DNA from: Flavobacteriales bacterium
GTDB taxonomy: Bacteria; Bacteroidota; Bacteroidia; Flavobacteriales_E; Vicingaceae
DNA: 64,000 bases
Reading direction: 5' to 3'
NCBI GenBank assembly: GCA_020635795.1
Contig: JACJZD010000001.1
Coordinates: 629,001-693,000, forward strand
A program made the position numbers and the translations under genes. Positions 1-9,216 of the stretch are shown in pieces. How positions within the stretch are numbered: position 1 is the first letter of the stretch; each line of letters begins with the position of its first letter. The notes under the pieces were generated by a model. The model saw only the letters and a list, made by a program, of their open reading frames with translations, was not told the DNA's origin and did not search any database.

Positions 1-104
1 AAAAAGAACTTACTGAAAAAGGTCTTGGAGGTGCATTTGTAATTTCACTTCATAATGAAGAGTTGATACCTATTAGTAAAGCTCAAGAAATACTGGAGAA
101 ATAA
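1..104 (+). CDS. C-terminal end of a truncated gene, possibly a SPOR-like domain protein
   Basis: An open frame enters from the left edge with its first full codon at base 3 and stops at TAA 102-104, giving 33 residues that end in KAQEILEK. The GAFVISLHNEELIPISKAQEIL pattern is split here as GAFVISLHNEE then LIPISKAQEIL; it recalls the last strand and helix of SPOR-type peptidoglycan-binding domains in Bacteroidota, but the fragment is too short to assign. The gene runs convergently toward the minus-strand pseudouridine synthase. The start and most of the gene lie outside the window. Confidence 0.5.
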   Translation, partial: KELTEKGLGGAFVISLHNEELIPISKAQEILEK

Positions 105-113
105 TTTATATAT

Positions 114-1154
114 TTATTCTAATTCCCTGTTGGCGATATAATTTTCCCACTTAGCCAAAACCAAGTTCATGTCTTCAGGCAATTCTGAGTTAAATTGCAT
201 CCATTTGTTGCTTGTAGGATGAGTAAAACCTAACGTTTTTGCATGTAAAGCATGTCGAGGTATAATATCAAAACAATTAGAGATAAATTGTTTGTATTTT
301 GTAAATGAGGTTCCTTTTAAAATTTTATCTCCACCATATTCATTGTCATTAAATAAATTATGACCAATGTGTTGCATGTGAACTCTGATTTGATGAGTAC
401 GACCAGTTTCTAATTTACATTCAATTAATGTAACATAACCAAATCGTTTAAGAACTTTATAGTGTGTAACAGCATGTTTCCCAATATCTCCGTCAGGATA
501 AACATCCATTACTTTTCTGTTTTTTAAGCTTCTTGCTAAGTTACCAGTAACTGTACCTTCATCTTCTTCAAAATCACCCCAAACTAGAGCGTTATATCGC
601 CTTTCAGTTGTTCTTTCAAAAAACTGATTAGCTAAGTGTGTCATTGCTTGTTCGGTTTTGGCAATAACCATAATTCCTGTAGTGTTTTTATCCAACCTGT
701 GAACCAATCCAGGTCTATTGTTCATGCTTCCATTCGGAAGATTGTTAAAATGATAAATTAATCCGTTAACTAAGGTGCCTGTATAATTACCATAACCAGG
801 ATGAACTACCAATCCAGCTTGTTTGTTTATTACAAGTACTTCGTCGTCTTCATAAACAATATTTAGTGGAATATTTTCAGCAATTAATTCAATTTCTCTT
901 GGAGGATAAGGTAACACAATAGAAATTTCATCGAAAGGTTTAACCTTATAGTTACTTTTTACAGCAACTTTATTAACTAAAATATTTCCTGCGGTTGCAG
1001 CTACTTGAATTTTATTGCGTGATGTGTTGGCAATTCTATCCATTAAGAACTTATCAATACGTAAAAATTCTTGCCCTTTATCGGCAATAAATTTATAATG
1101 TTCGAAAAACTCTTGTTCCTCGTCTAAATTGTCTTCTTCAACAAATTCTTGCAA
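114..1154 (-). CDS. RluA/RluD family 23S rRNA pseudouridine synthase
   Basis: This cytoplasmic enzyme should isomerise specific uridines in 23S rRNA (or tRNA) to pseudouridine. An S4 RNA-binding domain lies at about residues 30-75, followed by the catalytic domain at about 100-320. The family signature HRLDKNTTG is intact, with catalytic Asp at residue 155. At 346 residues the length is normal for RluD-like proteins, and an acidic N-terminal stretch precedes the S4 domain. It is the last gene of a minus-strand set behind the PASTA and T9SS proteins; the 9-base gap suggests co-transcription. The exact target (RluD or RluC type) cannot be told from sequence alone. Confidence 0.9.
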   Translation of the reverse strand: MQEFVEEDNLDEEQEFFEHYKFIADKGQEFLRIDKFLMDRIANTSRNKIQVAATAGNILVNKVAVKSNYKVKPFDEISIVLPYPPREIELIAENIPLNIVYEDDEVLVINKQAGLVVHPGYGNYTGTLVNGLIYHFNNLPNGSMNNRPGLVHRLDKNTTGIMVIAKTEQAMTHLANQFFERTTERRYNALVWGDFEEDEGTVTGNLARSLKNRKVMDVYPDGDIGKHAVTHYKVLKRFGYVTLIECKLETGRTHQIRVHMQHIGHNLFNDNEYGGDKILKGTSFTKYKQFISNCFDIIPRHALHAKTLGFTHPTSNKWMQFNSELPEDMNLVLAKWENYIANRELE

Positions 1155-1163
1155 AATATAATG

Positions 1164-3014
1164 TTATTTGTAGATTATTATTTTATCAATTTGAGATTGA
1201 TTCTCGTTTGAAAGTTTTATCAAATAAACGCCATTAGGGAGGTTTGATAAATCAATATCTTTATGGTTGCCTTTAGGTAATTCAAAAACAATTTTTCCAT
1301 ACATATCAAAAACGTGTATTTCGTATTGGATGGAAGTATTATTAAAGTATATTTTTCCAGAACTAGGATTAGGGTAAATATTAATCTTACTATCATTAAC
1401 AATATTCTCATTAACACTAACAATAGCATCCAGGTATTTAAAAACTGGATGAATCATTAACGTACCATCATAACTAGAATTCTCCCAAACTCCAACAACA
1501 TTTTTATAAATTTTTGTACGATTATTATTATTTAAATCGTAACCAACAGTTAAATAGTCTTCTGTAATATTTTCATATCCAAAATAATATGTGCCGGCAG
1601 GAAGGTATATAGGGTAGTCTAAGTTATATTTAAGAAACTCATTTGTAAAAGAATAAATAGGATTGTAATATCCAACTTGTTCGTAAAGTACAATTTCTGG
1701 ATTTAAGCTTGACCATATTTTTAACTTAAATGTTTTTGCACTGAGGTTGTACGTTACTGGATTAAAATAGATATCTAAAGCAATTAAAGTATCATTCATT
1801 TTGATGCTAAACTGATTGGCTAATTTAGAATTAATACCTAAAACACCGTAACCGGCTTCTGCACTACCATCATCGTAAGAGTAATAATTGCTGAAAACCT
1901 GATAAGAGTATACAACATCGTTATTCTGATTAAAGTCTAAAATACTTCCATTACTTAAAGTAAAATAGTTTTTTATTTGATATACCTTTGTTTGAGCAGT
2001 ATCAACTGGGAAATAAAAATCATTATTCGTTATATCATTTACTGCTTGACTAACATTGAGACTAGAGTAAAATGGGGCAGGCTGGCTTGAGGTACCAGAA
2101 GGATAAGTTTCTATAGTTGCGCCATTACCATTGTCTTCTATAACTTCATATTTATAAAAAACAAACCTTGTAGTATCAGAATTATTTTTGTACTCTACAT
2201 TAATTGCGGTGGCCATATTATTAGTCGAATCTAATTTATAATGGGTATAGGGCATTGCTGTAAACACATTTAACATGTTATAAAAATCACCAGTAAAAGC
2301 AACATCATTTAATACAGTATCAGCATGGTTTCTATTATCGTTTAAATAAACGTAATCCAGATGCCAGTGATCAACATTTCCAGAAAGAGTTGCATAATTT
2401 ACAAATCTAAATTGGAATGCATCGTTATGGAATGAAGTGTCGACAGCCACCATTACTTTTTTAAATGGAGCAAGAGTAGAACCTGGTACAGCCCATTTTC
2501 TTACCCAAGTACTGTCTGACTTTCTAAAAAAGTCTAAACGTAAACTATCGTTTGATTGAGGCAAATTCCCAATCCCTTGTGGTTGATAATAGAAGCTTAA
2601 AAAAACACTATCGGTAACTACGGTTAAGTCAATAACTTTTGAAGTTAAATAATCAGCAATACCATGAGCAGTTGGCACTAAGAAATTGTAAGGATAACCA
2701 GTGGAGTCCAAACCATCAAAAGTAGCAACACCATAGGATGGAGGATTAACGGGGTAACTAGAATTTATATAAACATTGTTATTTTCCCATTTTGATGCAT
2801 CTGGATAATAATGTTGTTGTGAAAAATCATCAATGAAAGGAAGGGTTAAAGCTTTTTTAGAGCTAAAATCATTTTTAAAAATGGATAAATTTTCTTGCTG
2901 ATAAGATTGAGAGATTAGTTTTTTGTTATAACCTAACTCTACCAAGGTGTCCTTTTGTGCTATTGCAACAGAAGTAAACGATAATAATAGTATAAAGGTT
3001 AAGAGTTTATTCAT
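1164..3014 (-). CDS. Secreted protein with type IX secretion (T9SS) C-terminal sorting domain
   Basis: The protein has a Sec signal peptide (about residues 1-19, ending SVAIAQ). Its long middle part has no domain I recognise but is rich in Asn, Tyr, Ser and Thr, as in beta-rich surface proteins. The last roughly 80 residues form a type A sorting domain: INIYPNPSSGKIYF, then VFDMYGKIVFELPKG and LPNGVYLIKL. Known T9SS cargo of this kind is exported across the outer membrane and cleaved or anchored at the surface. The gene lies 8 bases downstream of the PASTA gene and 9 bases upstream of the pseudouridine synthase gene, so it appears inserted in a conserved housekeeping pair. Function otherwise unknown. 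Confidence 0.85.
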   Translation of the reverse strand: MNKLLTFILLLSFTSVAIAQKDTLVELGYNKKLISQSYQQENLSIFKNDFSSKKALTLPFIDDFSQQHYYPDASKWENNNVYINSSYPVNPPSYGVATFDGLDSTGYPYNFLVPTAHGIADYLTSKVIDLTVVTDSVFLSFYYQPQGIGNLPQSNDSLRLDFFRKSDSTWVRKWAVPGSTLAPFKKVMVAVDTSFHNDAFQFRFVNYATLSGNVDHWHLDYVYLNDNRNHADTVLNDVAFTGDFYNMLNVFTAMPYTHYKLDSTNNMATAINVEYKNNSDTTRFVFYKYEVIEDNGNGATIETYPSGTSSQPAPFYSSLNVSQAVNDITNNDFYFPVDTAQTKVYQIKNYFTLSNGSILDFNQNNDVVYSYQVFSNYYSYDDGSAEAGYGVLGINSKLANQFSIKMNDTLIALDIYFNPVTYNLSAKTFKLKIWSSLNPEIVLYEQVGYYNPIYSFTNEFLKYNLDYPIYLPAGTYYFGYENITEDYLTVGYDLNNNNRTKIYKNVVGVWENSSYDGTLMIHPVFKYLDAIVSVNENIVNDSKINIYPNPSSGKIYFNNTSIQYEIHVFDMYGKIVFELPKGNHKDIDLSNLPNGVYLIKLSNENQSQIDKIIIYK

Positions 3015-3022
3015 CTTATCTT

Positions 3023-3838
3023 TTATTGTAAATTTAGTGAATCAGTTAATACTGGAGGATTATAGTTGATTTTAGAAGCGTCATTCGTTAACCAAACATC
3101 AACAGAAGAACCCATATTAATTACGTTTCCAGCACTTCTATTTGGTGATTGTTTGTAAACTTTAGCTGAAGTTGAATCTGCTTTAGTTTTACAATCCTCG
3201 AAAATTTCTGCTCCAATATTTAAAAAAGATTGTTGTAATGTAGAAATGGCTTCTTCTCTAGATAGGTTAATTAAGTAAGGAACTAAAACTTGTTCGCTAC
3301 TTGTTCCACTACCTAAAGTTAGGTTAATGGTGGAGCCTTTTGCAATTTGGTCTTCAGGAAAAACTTGTTTTCCTTTTACACTCATTTTTACAACACAGTT
3401 TAAACATTCAGAAGGAATGTAATCTAACCTTCCAATTTTCAAACCATAGCTTTCAAGTTTAGCAACAGCTAATCGTTGCGACATATCTACAACATCGGGC
3501 AAGCTAATTTTAGGTGGAATAATTTTTGAAACCGTCACATAAATGGTTCTGTTTTCTTTAACCAAATCGTTTCCTTCTGGTGATTGGTCTAAAACAACGC
3601 CTTTTTCAGCTTTTTCGACGTAAACAGAGTCTAAAATTTCGAATTTTAAATTTTTATCAGCCAACATTGCTTCAACTTCTGAAATAGTCATACCATTTAA
3701 TGATGGAACAGTTATGGTTTGTCCATTATGCGTGTAGCCATCAATATATTTTAACAATAACCAAATAGATATTGAAACTACTACAATGGCTAAAACCACT
3801 TGAATTAAAAACTGTTTACTGAATAAAAATTTTAACAT
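3023..3838 (-). CDS. Membrane-anchored PASTA domain protein
   Basis: The protein has a short cytoplasmic N-terminus, one membrane segment (IQVVLAIVVVSISIWLLL) and three successive PASTA repeats of about 65-70 residues, with repeated motifs such as VPSLNGMTISEVEAML and VVDMSQRLAVAKLESYG. PASTA domains in other proteins bind peptidoglycan or muropeptides; here there is no kinase or penicillin-binding domain, as is usual for the stand-alone Flavobacteriia version. I chose the start at 3838 (MLKFLFSKQ) because it directly precedes the membrane segment; an upstream ATG at 3853 would add MQYHF. It is first in the minus-strand set with the T9SS protein and the pseudouridine synthase. Likely role in envelope growth, by inference. 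Confidence 0.8.
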   Translation of the reverse strand: MLKFLFSKQFLIQVVLAIVVVSISIWLLLKYIDGYTHNGQTITVPSLNGMTISEVEAMLADKNLKFEILDSVYVEKAEKGVVLDQSPEGNDLVKENRTIYVTVSKIIPPKISLPDVVDMSQRLAVAKLESYGLKIGRLDYIPSECLNCVVKMSVKGKQVFPEDQIAKGSTINLTLGSGTSSEQVLVPYLINLSREEAISTLQQSFLNIGAEIFEDCKTKADSTSAKVYKQSPNRSAGNVINMGSSVDVWLTNDASKINYNPPVLTDSLNLQ

Positions 3839-3958
3839 GAAATGATATTGCAAAACATTATAACGTAAGGCAAATATATTAATTATATAAGGAGTAAACT
3901 TTAAAAATGAAAAATTGATGACTGATAATTGGTAATTGATAATTAACTTCGTAGCCTT

Positions 3959-5293
3959 ATGATTTCGAATAAAAAAGTATCATTATATACCTTAGGCTGT
4001 AAACTTAACTTTTCAGAAACATCTTCTATTGCTCGAATGTTTGAGGAAGAAGGTTTTGCAAGGGTTGAATTTAATGAAACTCCAGATGTTTATGTCATTA
4101 ACACATGTTCGGTTACCGAAAACGCTGATAAAAAATGTAAGCAACTGGTAAATAAAGCTTTAAAAGTGAATCCTGATGCATTTATTGCTATTATAGGATG
4201 TTATGCGCAACTTAAACCAGAAGAAATTGCTAAAATTTATGGTGTTGATTTGGTTTTAGGTGCATCCGAAAAATTTAAAATTGTAGAACATTTTTCTGCT
4301 ATTCAAAAAGAAGGAAAAGCTGTAATTCATGCTTCAAAAATTAAAGAAGTAAATGAGTTTGTTCCATCATACTCTAAAGGTGATAGAACTCGTTCGTTTT
4401 TAAAAATCCAAGATGGGTGTGATTATTTTTGCACTTTTTGTACCATTCCATTAGCTCGAGGAAAAAGTAGAAACGATAGTATTGAAGAAACACTAAAGGT
4501 AGCCAAAGAAGTCGCAAAAACAGATGTTCACGAGGTAGTGTTGACAGGCGTTAATATTGGTGATTTTGGACAAGGTGATGATGAAAATTTCTTTGAATTG
4601 ATAATACAGTTAGATACGATTGAAGGTATTGAACGCTTTAGAATTTCATCGATTGAACCAAATTTACTCACCAATGAGATTATTACCTTTGTAAGTCAAT
4701 CTAACAAGTTTATGCCTCATTTTCATATCCCACTTCAATCGGGGTCGAACAAAATTTTAACCCTGATGCGTAGAAAATATATGAAAGAACTGTATGTGGA
4801 CAGGGTTACTAAAATTAAACAATTAATGCCAAACGCTTGCATAGGAGTTGATGTAATAGTTGGTTTTCCAGGTGAAACTGAAGAAGATTTTTTAGAAACT
4901 TATCAGTTTTTGAACGAATTGCCTGTTTCCTATTTACATGTGTTTACCTATTCTGAACGACAAAATACTACTGCAAATAAAATGACTGAAGTTGTTCCAA
5001 AACAAGAGCGGAGTAAACGAAGCAAAATGCTTCATATTTTATCAGAAAAAAAACGTCGACAGTTTTACTCAGAACATATTGGAGCAACATACAATGTTTT
5101 GTTCGAAAGTGAAAACAATGATGGCTTTTTGAATGGATTTACCGAGAATTACATTAAAGTTAAAGTACCTTACAATGCTTTATTAGAAAATACAATTCAA
5201 ACCATGAAACTTTCTCATGTTGATGCTGAAGGAGTTGTTGAAGGAGAGTTGATTAATTTGAAAAACAGAGCAGCTATCAATACAATAAACTAA
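3959..5293 (+). CDS. mtaB: tRNA N6-threonylcarbamoyladenosine(37) C2-methylthiotransferase MtaB
   Basis: This radical SAM enzyme should convert t6A37 to ms2t6A37 in tRNAs reading ANN codons. The N-terminal UPF0004 domain supplies three cluster cysteines at residues 14, 50 and 81. The radical SAM cluster motif CDYFCTFC sits at residues 154-161, with Cys 154, 158 and 161. A TRAM RNA-binding domain occupies the C-terminus. The YTLGCKLNF start and 444-residue length fit the MtaB branch better than MiaB or RimO. The ATG at 3959 follows an AT-rich spacer containing imperfect TGATAATT repeats. It heads the plus-strand run toward lgt, bcp and recA. Confidence 0.92.
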   Translation: MISNKKVSLYTLGCKLNFSETSSIARMFEEEGFARVEFNETPDVYVINTCSVTENADKKCKQLVNKALKVNPDAFIAIIGCYAQLKPEEIAKIYGVDLVLGASEKFKIVEHFSAIQKEGKAVIHASKIKEVNEFVPSYSKGDRTRSFLKIQDGCDYFCTFCTIPLARGKSRNDSIEETLKVAKEVAKTDVHEVVLTGVNIGDFGQGDDENFFELIIQLDTIEGIERFRISSIEPNLLTNEIITFVSQSNKFMPHFHIPLQSGSNKILTLMRRKYMKELYVDRVTKIKQLMPNACIGVDVIVGFPGETEEDFLETYQFLNELPVSYLHVFTYSERQNTTANKMTEVVPKQERSKRSKMLHILSEKKRRQFYSEHIGATYNVLFESENNDGFLNGFTENYIKVKVPYNALLENTIQTMKLSHVDAEGVVEGELINLKNRAAINTIN

Positions 5294-5318
5294 TTACTAT
5301 AAAACAAACAACTAAAGT

Positions 5319-6473
5319 ATGTTTCCATTTTTATCAGATTTAATCAATTACCTTTTTGGAACCAACTTGGTTTTACCGTTTCCAATGTTTGGATTTATGG
5401 TGGCTATTGCCTTTGTAGCTGCAAATCAGTTTTTTGTTTTTGAAATGAAACGAAAAGAACAATTGGGTTTGTTATTTCCAATTGAAGAATCAGTAATTAA
5501 AGGTGCAAAAGCTAGTTTAATGGAATTAGCTAGTAATGCTCTTTTTGGTTTTGTTATAGGATTCAAAATTTTAGAGGCCATTTTAAATTACGATGAATTG
5601 GCTGCTAATCCACAAACATTTATTTTATCATCTAGAGGTAACTGGTTAGGCGGAATTGCTCTTGCAGCTATTATGGTTTATTTAAAATACCGAGAAGCTG
5701 AAAAAAACAAATTACCAGAGCCAAAAACGATTATTGAAAAAGTTCATCCATTTCAATTGGTTGGAACAATGACATTTATTGCTGCTATCGGCGGTATTTT
5801 GGGTGCTAAAATTTTCGATATGGTGGAGGATTTACCCCGTTTAATTGCTCATCCTATTGATACCATTTTATCAGGAAGTGGACTAAGTATTTATGGCGGA
5901 TTAATTATTGGTGGTGGTTCAGTGTTGTATTATGCCAAGAAAAAAGGGTTAAAACCTTTGCATGTTGTTGATGCTTGTGCTCCTGCTTTATTATTAGCTT
6001 ATGGAATAGGTCGGATAGGTTGTCAGCTTTCAGGTGATGGTGACTGGGGAATGCCTAACGATGCTCCTATGCCCGAATGGTTGAGCTTTTTACCTGAATG
6101 GACTTGGGCGTTTGATTATCCAGGAAATGTGTTGGGTATAAATTTACAGGAAGATTTTACCCAAATGGGCTTAGTAAGTATTACAGGAAAAGCTTGGCCA
6201 ACGCCGTTTTATGAAACCATTATGTCATTTATTGCTTTTGGAATTTTATGGCTATCAAGAAAGAAAATACATGTAGCTGGTGTAATGACTTCATTATATT
6301 TAATATTAAATGGAGTTGAACGTTTTTTTATCGAAAAAATTCGAATAAACCCAGATTACAATGTGTTTGGATTTAAAGCTACACAGGCTGAAATTATTGC
6401 AGTAATCTTTATTTTAATAGGAGTTGTAGGTATTTATTACTTTAATAAAATTTCAACAAAAAAATTAGCCTAA
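5319..6473 (+). CDS. lgt: Prolipoprotein diacylglyceryl transferase family protein
   Basis: This polytopic inner-membrane protein should transfer diacylglycerol from phosphatidylglycerol to the lipobox cysteine of prolipoproteins, the first step of lipoprotein maturation. The family signature appears as YGIGRIGCQLSGDGDWG, including the conserved Arg and Gly residues, and a second conserved region GVERFFIEKIRIN lies near the C-terminus. At 384 residues it is longer than most Lgt proteins (around 270-300), because of an extra N-terminal membrane segment and a loop near residues 245-280. Such long forms are common in Bacteroidota. Only 25 bases separate it from mtaB. Lipoproteins such as the TPR gene at 8160 would be substrates. 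Confidence 0.88.
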   Translation: MFPFLSDLINYLFGTNLVLPFPMFGFMVAIAFVAANQFFVFEMKRKEQLGLLFPIEESVIKGAKASLMELASNALFGFVIGFKILEAILNYDELAANPQTFILSSRGNWLGGIALAAIMVYLKYREAEKNKLPEPKTIIEKVHPFQLVGTMTFIAAIGGILGAKIFDMVEDLPRLIAHPIDTILSGSGLSIYGGLIIGGGSVLYYAKKKGLKPLHVVDACAPALLLAYGIGRIGCQLSGDGDWGMPNDAPMPEWLSFLPEWTWAFDYPGNVLGINLQEDFTQMGLVSITGKAWPTPFYETIMSFIAFGILWLSRKKIHVAGVMTSLYLILNGVERFFIEKIRINPDYNVFGFKATQAEIIAVIFILIGVVGIYYFNKISTKKLA

Positions 6474-6573
6474 ATTTTGTTCAAAATTCGTTGCTTGTCG
6501 ATGAATAAATCACAAAAGAAATTCTTATTTTGTGGCTATTGTATTTATAGTAGTAATCCTAGTAAAATAGCGA

Positions 6574-7035
6574 ATGAGCACATTAAAAGAAGGAGATAAG
6601 GCACCAGATTTTGAGATTAAAGATCAAGATGGGATGATTCATAACTTATCACATTATAAAGGAAAAAAAATCATTCTTTATTTTTATCCAAAAGATTTGA
6701 CGCCAGGATGCACCACTCAATCGTGCAATCTCAGAGATAATTATTCGGTTTTAAAGAAAAAAGGATTTGAAGTTTTGGGTGTTAGTGCCGATACCGAAAA
6801 AAAACATTTACAGTTTATTGAAAAACACGATTTACCTTTTTCTTTACTTTCAGATACCGATAAAAAATTGATTAATTCTTATGGAGTATGGGGTCCTAAA
6901 AAATTTATGGGTAAATTGTTTGATGGAATAAACAGAACAACTTTTGTTATCGATGAAAGAGGGATTATTATAAAAAAAATTGATAAAGTGGTAACTAAAA
7001 GCCACGCAGAACAAATTTTAAGCGAATTAAACTAA
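6574..7035 (+). CDS. bcp: Thioredoxin-dependent thiol peroxidase (Bcp/PrxQ peroxiredoxin)
   Basis: This cytoplasmic peroxiredoxin should reduce hydrogen peroxide and organic hydroperoxides using thioredoxin. The 153-residue protein shows the AhpC/TSA fold signature YFYPKDLTPGCTTQSC, with the peroxidatic Cys at residue 46 and a resolving Cys at residue 51, the Cys-X4-Cys arrangement of the Bcp/PrxQ class. The catalytic Thr and Arg environments (TPGC and INRTTFVID) are present. It lies between lgt and recA on the same strand, 15 bases before recA, so the two may be co-transcribed. The length is normal and nothing looks damaged. Confidence 0.93.
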   Translation: MSTLKEGDKAPDFEIKDQDGMIHNLSHYKGKKIILYFYPKDLTPGCTTQSCNLRDNYSVLKKKGFEVLGVSADTEKKHLQFIEKHDLPFSLLSDTDKKLINSYGVWGPKKFMGKLFDGINRTTFVIDERGIIIKKIDKVVTKSHAEQILSELN

Positions 7036-7050
7036 CAATAAAATTAAACG

Positions 7051-8064
7051 ATGATGAGCGAAGTAAAAGCAGAAAAACTAAAAGCATTACAACTAACCAT
7101 GGATAGGTTAGAAAAAACTTATGGTAAAGGAACCGTTATGAAACTTGGTGATGCACCAGTTATAGAAGTAGATGTGATTCCTTCGGGTTCGTTAAGCCTT
7201 GATATTGCTTTAGGTGTAAACGGGTATCCAAAAGGTAGAATAATTGAAATTTATGGGCCAGAATCGTCGGGTAAAACAACATTAGCATTGCATGCTATTG
7301 CTGAATGTCAGAAAAAAGGTGGAATTGCTGCTTTTATTGATGCCGAACATGCTTTTGACCAAACCTATGCAGCTGCTTTAGGTATTGATGTAGAGAATTT
7401 ATTAATCTCACAACCAGACAATGGTGAACAAGCTTTAGAAATTGCTGATAACTTAATTCGTTCAGGTGCAGTTGATATTATTGTAATTGATTCGGTTGCG
7501 GCGTTAACTCCAAAAGCAGAAATTGAAGGTGAAATGGGCGACTCTCAAATGGGATTACAAGCTCGTTTAATGTCGAAAGCATTAAGAAAATTGACGGGTT
7601 CGATTAACAAAGCAAATTGCACGGCCATTTTTATTAATCAGTTAAGAGATAAAATTGGAGTTATGTTTGGTAACCCAGAAACTACAACTGGTGGTAATGC
7701 ACTTAAGTTCTATGCTTCGATTAGAATTGATGTACGAAGAGCTACTCAAATTAAAGATGGAGAGGAAATTACAGGAAACAGAACAAGAATAAAAATTGTA
7801 AAAAACAAAGTGGCACCACCATTTAGAAAAGCAGAGTTTGATATCATGTATGGCGAAGGAATTTCTAAAGTTGGAGAAATTATTGATTTAGGTGTAGACC
7901 ATAATATTATAAAAAAAGCTGGTAGCTGGTTTAGTTATGGCGAAACCAAATTGGGTCAAGGTAGAGATGCTGTAAAAGCATTGTTATTAGACAACCCTGA
8001 ATTGATGAGTGAGTTAGAGAAAAAAATTATGGACATTTTAAATAAGGTTCCAGTTCAAGAATAA
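7051..8064 (+). CDS. recA: RecA recombinase
   Basis: RecA forms ATP-dependent filaments on single-stranded DNA, drives strand exchange and triggers SOS-repressor cleavage where a LexA exists. The Walker A motif GPESSGKT is at residues 69-76, and the Walker B region IIVIDSVAAL and the loops around GLQARLMSKALRKLTG and NQLRDKIGVMFG are intact. At 337 residues it is near the usual size, with a short, mildly acidic C-terminus. Two ATGs in tandem (7051 and 7054) leave the start uncertain by one residue. I saw no clear LexA-type operator upstream. An inverted-repeat element follows at 8092-8146. Confidence 0.97.
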   Translation: MMSEVKAEKLKALQLTMDRLEKTYGKGTVMKLGDAPVIEVDVIPSGSLSLDIALGVNGYPKGRIIEIYGPESSGKTTLALHAIAECQKKGGIAAFIDAEHAFDQTYAAALGIDVENLLISQPDNGEQALEIADNLIRSGAVDIIVIDSVAALTPKAEIEGEMGDSQMGLQARLMSKALRKLTGSINKANCTAIFINQLRDKIGVMFGNPETTTGGNALKFYASIRIDVRRATQIKDGEEITGNRTRIKIVKNKVAPPFRKAEFDIMYGEGISKVGEIIDLGVDHNIIKKAGSWFSYGETKLGQGRDAVKALLLDNPELMSELEKKIMDILNKVPVQE

Positions 8065-8091
8065 GTTCTAATATAAAAAAAGTTATCAGTT

Positions 8092-8146
8092 GGAAGACCG
8101 AAGTCGGAAGTACAAATTTCTAGCTTCGGTCTTCCCGCTTCCGACT
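8092..8146. repeat. Interleaved inverted repeats (A-B-A'-B') between recA and the TPR gene
   Basis: Two inverted-repeat pairs interleave instead of nesting. GGAAGACCGAAG (8092-8103) pairs with CTTCGGTCTTCC (8124-8135), while AGTCGGAAG (8102-8110) pairs with CTTCCGACT (8138-8146). As RNA the pairs could form alternative stems or a pseudoknot. No T-run follows, so it is not a standard terminator. Similar GAAG/TCGG-rich units are dispersed in Bacteroidota intergenic DNA, so a mobile repeat is the simplest reading. Confidence 0.6.
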
Positions 8147-8159
8147 AATTTAAATACCT

Positions 8160-9185
8160 ATGAAAGTTACAAGTGCATTTATATTGATAATTAGTGTTTT
8201 ATTTTATTCCTGTAAAGGAGATGTAAAACCTGTAGTTGAACAGACAAACCCAAAAGATTCGGTAGATATGGCGAAAGCCATTGATTTTGAATCCGTTAAT
8301 AATGAGTTAAAGTCAAATCCAAGTAATCCATCACTTTATATTAAAAGAGCTCGATTATACCAAAAATATGGTGATGTGCCAATGGCTATTGAAGATATTG
8401 ATAGGGCAATTAAAATAGACTCATTGGTACCTGAATTTTATTTGTTAAAGGCAGAATTGTATAAAAAAGAAGAAGGCTTTGCCGAGGCAAAAAGAACTTT
8501 AGATAAATGCTTGTTAATAGATAATAGAAATGTTCAGGCTCGAATAGAATTAGGTTGGTTAGCATTTCTAATTCAAAACTATAAACAAGCTATAGAGTAT
8601 GCTGATGCTGCACTTAAAATAAATGTATATGCCGCCGAAGCATATTATTTAAAAGGAATGATTTTTCAAGAAAAAAATGATACAGCCAAAGCTATATCAA
8701 GTTACATAACTGCCACAGAACAAGAGAAAGGCTATTATGATGCTTATATCCAATTGGGTGTTTTGCATATTAATCAGGATAAAAATTTAGCGGTAGAATA
8801 TTTTAAAAATGCCCTAAAAATTAAACCTAAAAGTTCTGAAGCATTATATAACTATGGTTACACTTTACAACTAATGGGTAAATATGATGAAGCTATAGAA
8901 ACTTATGAAAAAATGTTGAAAATTCAACCATTTAGAGAACCCTATTTTAACATCGCATACATTAATCAAGAATATTTAGGAGATTATAATGTTGCCATTG
9001 ACTATTATTCTCGAGCCATAGAAATTTCGCCGTTGTATTATACTGCTTATTACAATCGGGGGTTGAGTTATGAGAAATTAGGTGATTTATTAAATGCTGA
9101 AAAAGATTTTAGAAAAACCTTATCAATAGTTTCTGATTACGATTATGCTGCTCTAGCATTAGAGCGAGTATTGAAGAAAAAATAG
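8160..9185 (+). CDS. TPR-repeat lipoprotein
   Basis: The N-terminus is a lipoprotein signal peptide ending in a lipobox with Cys at residue 18 (LFYSCKG), so the mature protein should be acylated and anchored in the envelope. After a short linker, about seven tetratricopeptide repeats fill residues 40-335, recognisable by motifs such as AIEDIDRAIKID, ALYNYGYTLQLMGKYDEAIE and AYYNRGLSYEKLGDLLNAEKD. TPR arrays bind protein partners; no enzymatic domain is visible. The partner is unknown. It stands alone between the recA-side repeat and the ABC-F gene, 31 bases upstream of the latter. Confidence 0.85.
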   Translation: MKVTSAFILIISVLFYSCKGDVKPVVEQTNPKDSVDMAKAIDFESVNNELKSNPSNPSLYIKRARLYQKYGDVPMAIEDIDRAIKIDSLVPEFYLLKAELYKKEEGFAEAKRTLDKCLLIDNRNVQARIELGWLAFLIQNYKQAIEYADAALKINVYAAEAYYLKGMIFQEKNDTAKAISSYITATEQEKGYYDAYIQLGVLHINQDKNLAVEYFKNALKIKPKSSEALYNYGYTLQLMGKYDEAIETYEKMLKIQPFREPYFNIAYINQEYLGDYNVAIDYYSRAIEISPLYYTAYYNRGLSYEKLGDLLNAEKDFRKTLSIVSDYDYAALALERVLKKK

Positions 9186-9216
9186 CCTGCCAACATTTTA
9201 TTTAAAGAAACCCTTA

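Noticed and set aside
8092..8146. Intrinsic terminator after recA
   Set aside because: The strong stem is not followed by a T-run and the repeats interleave.
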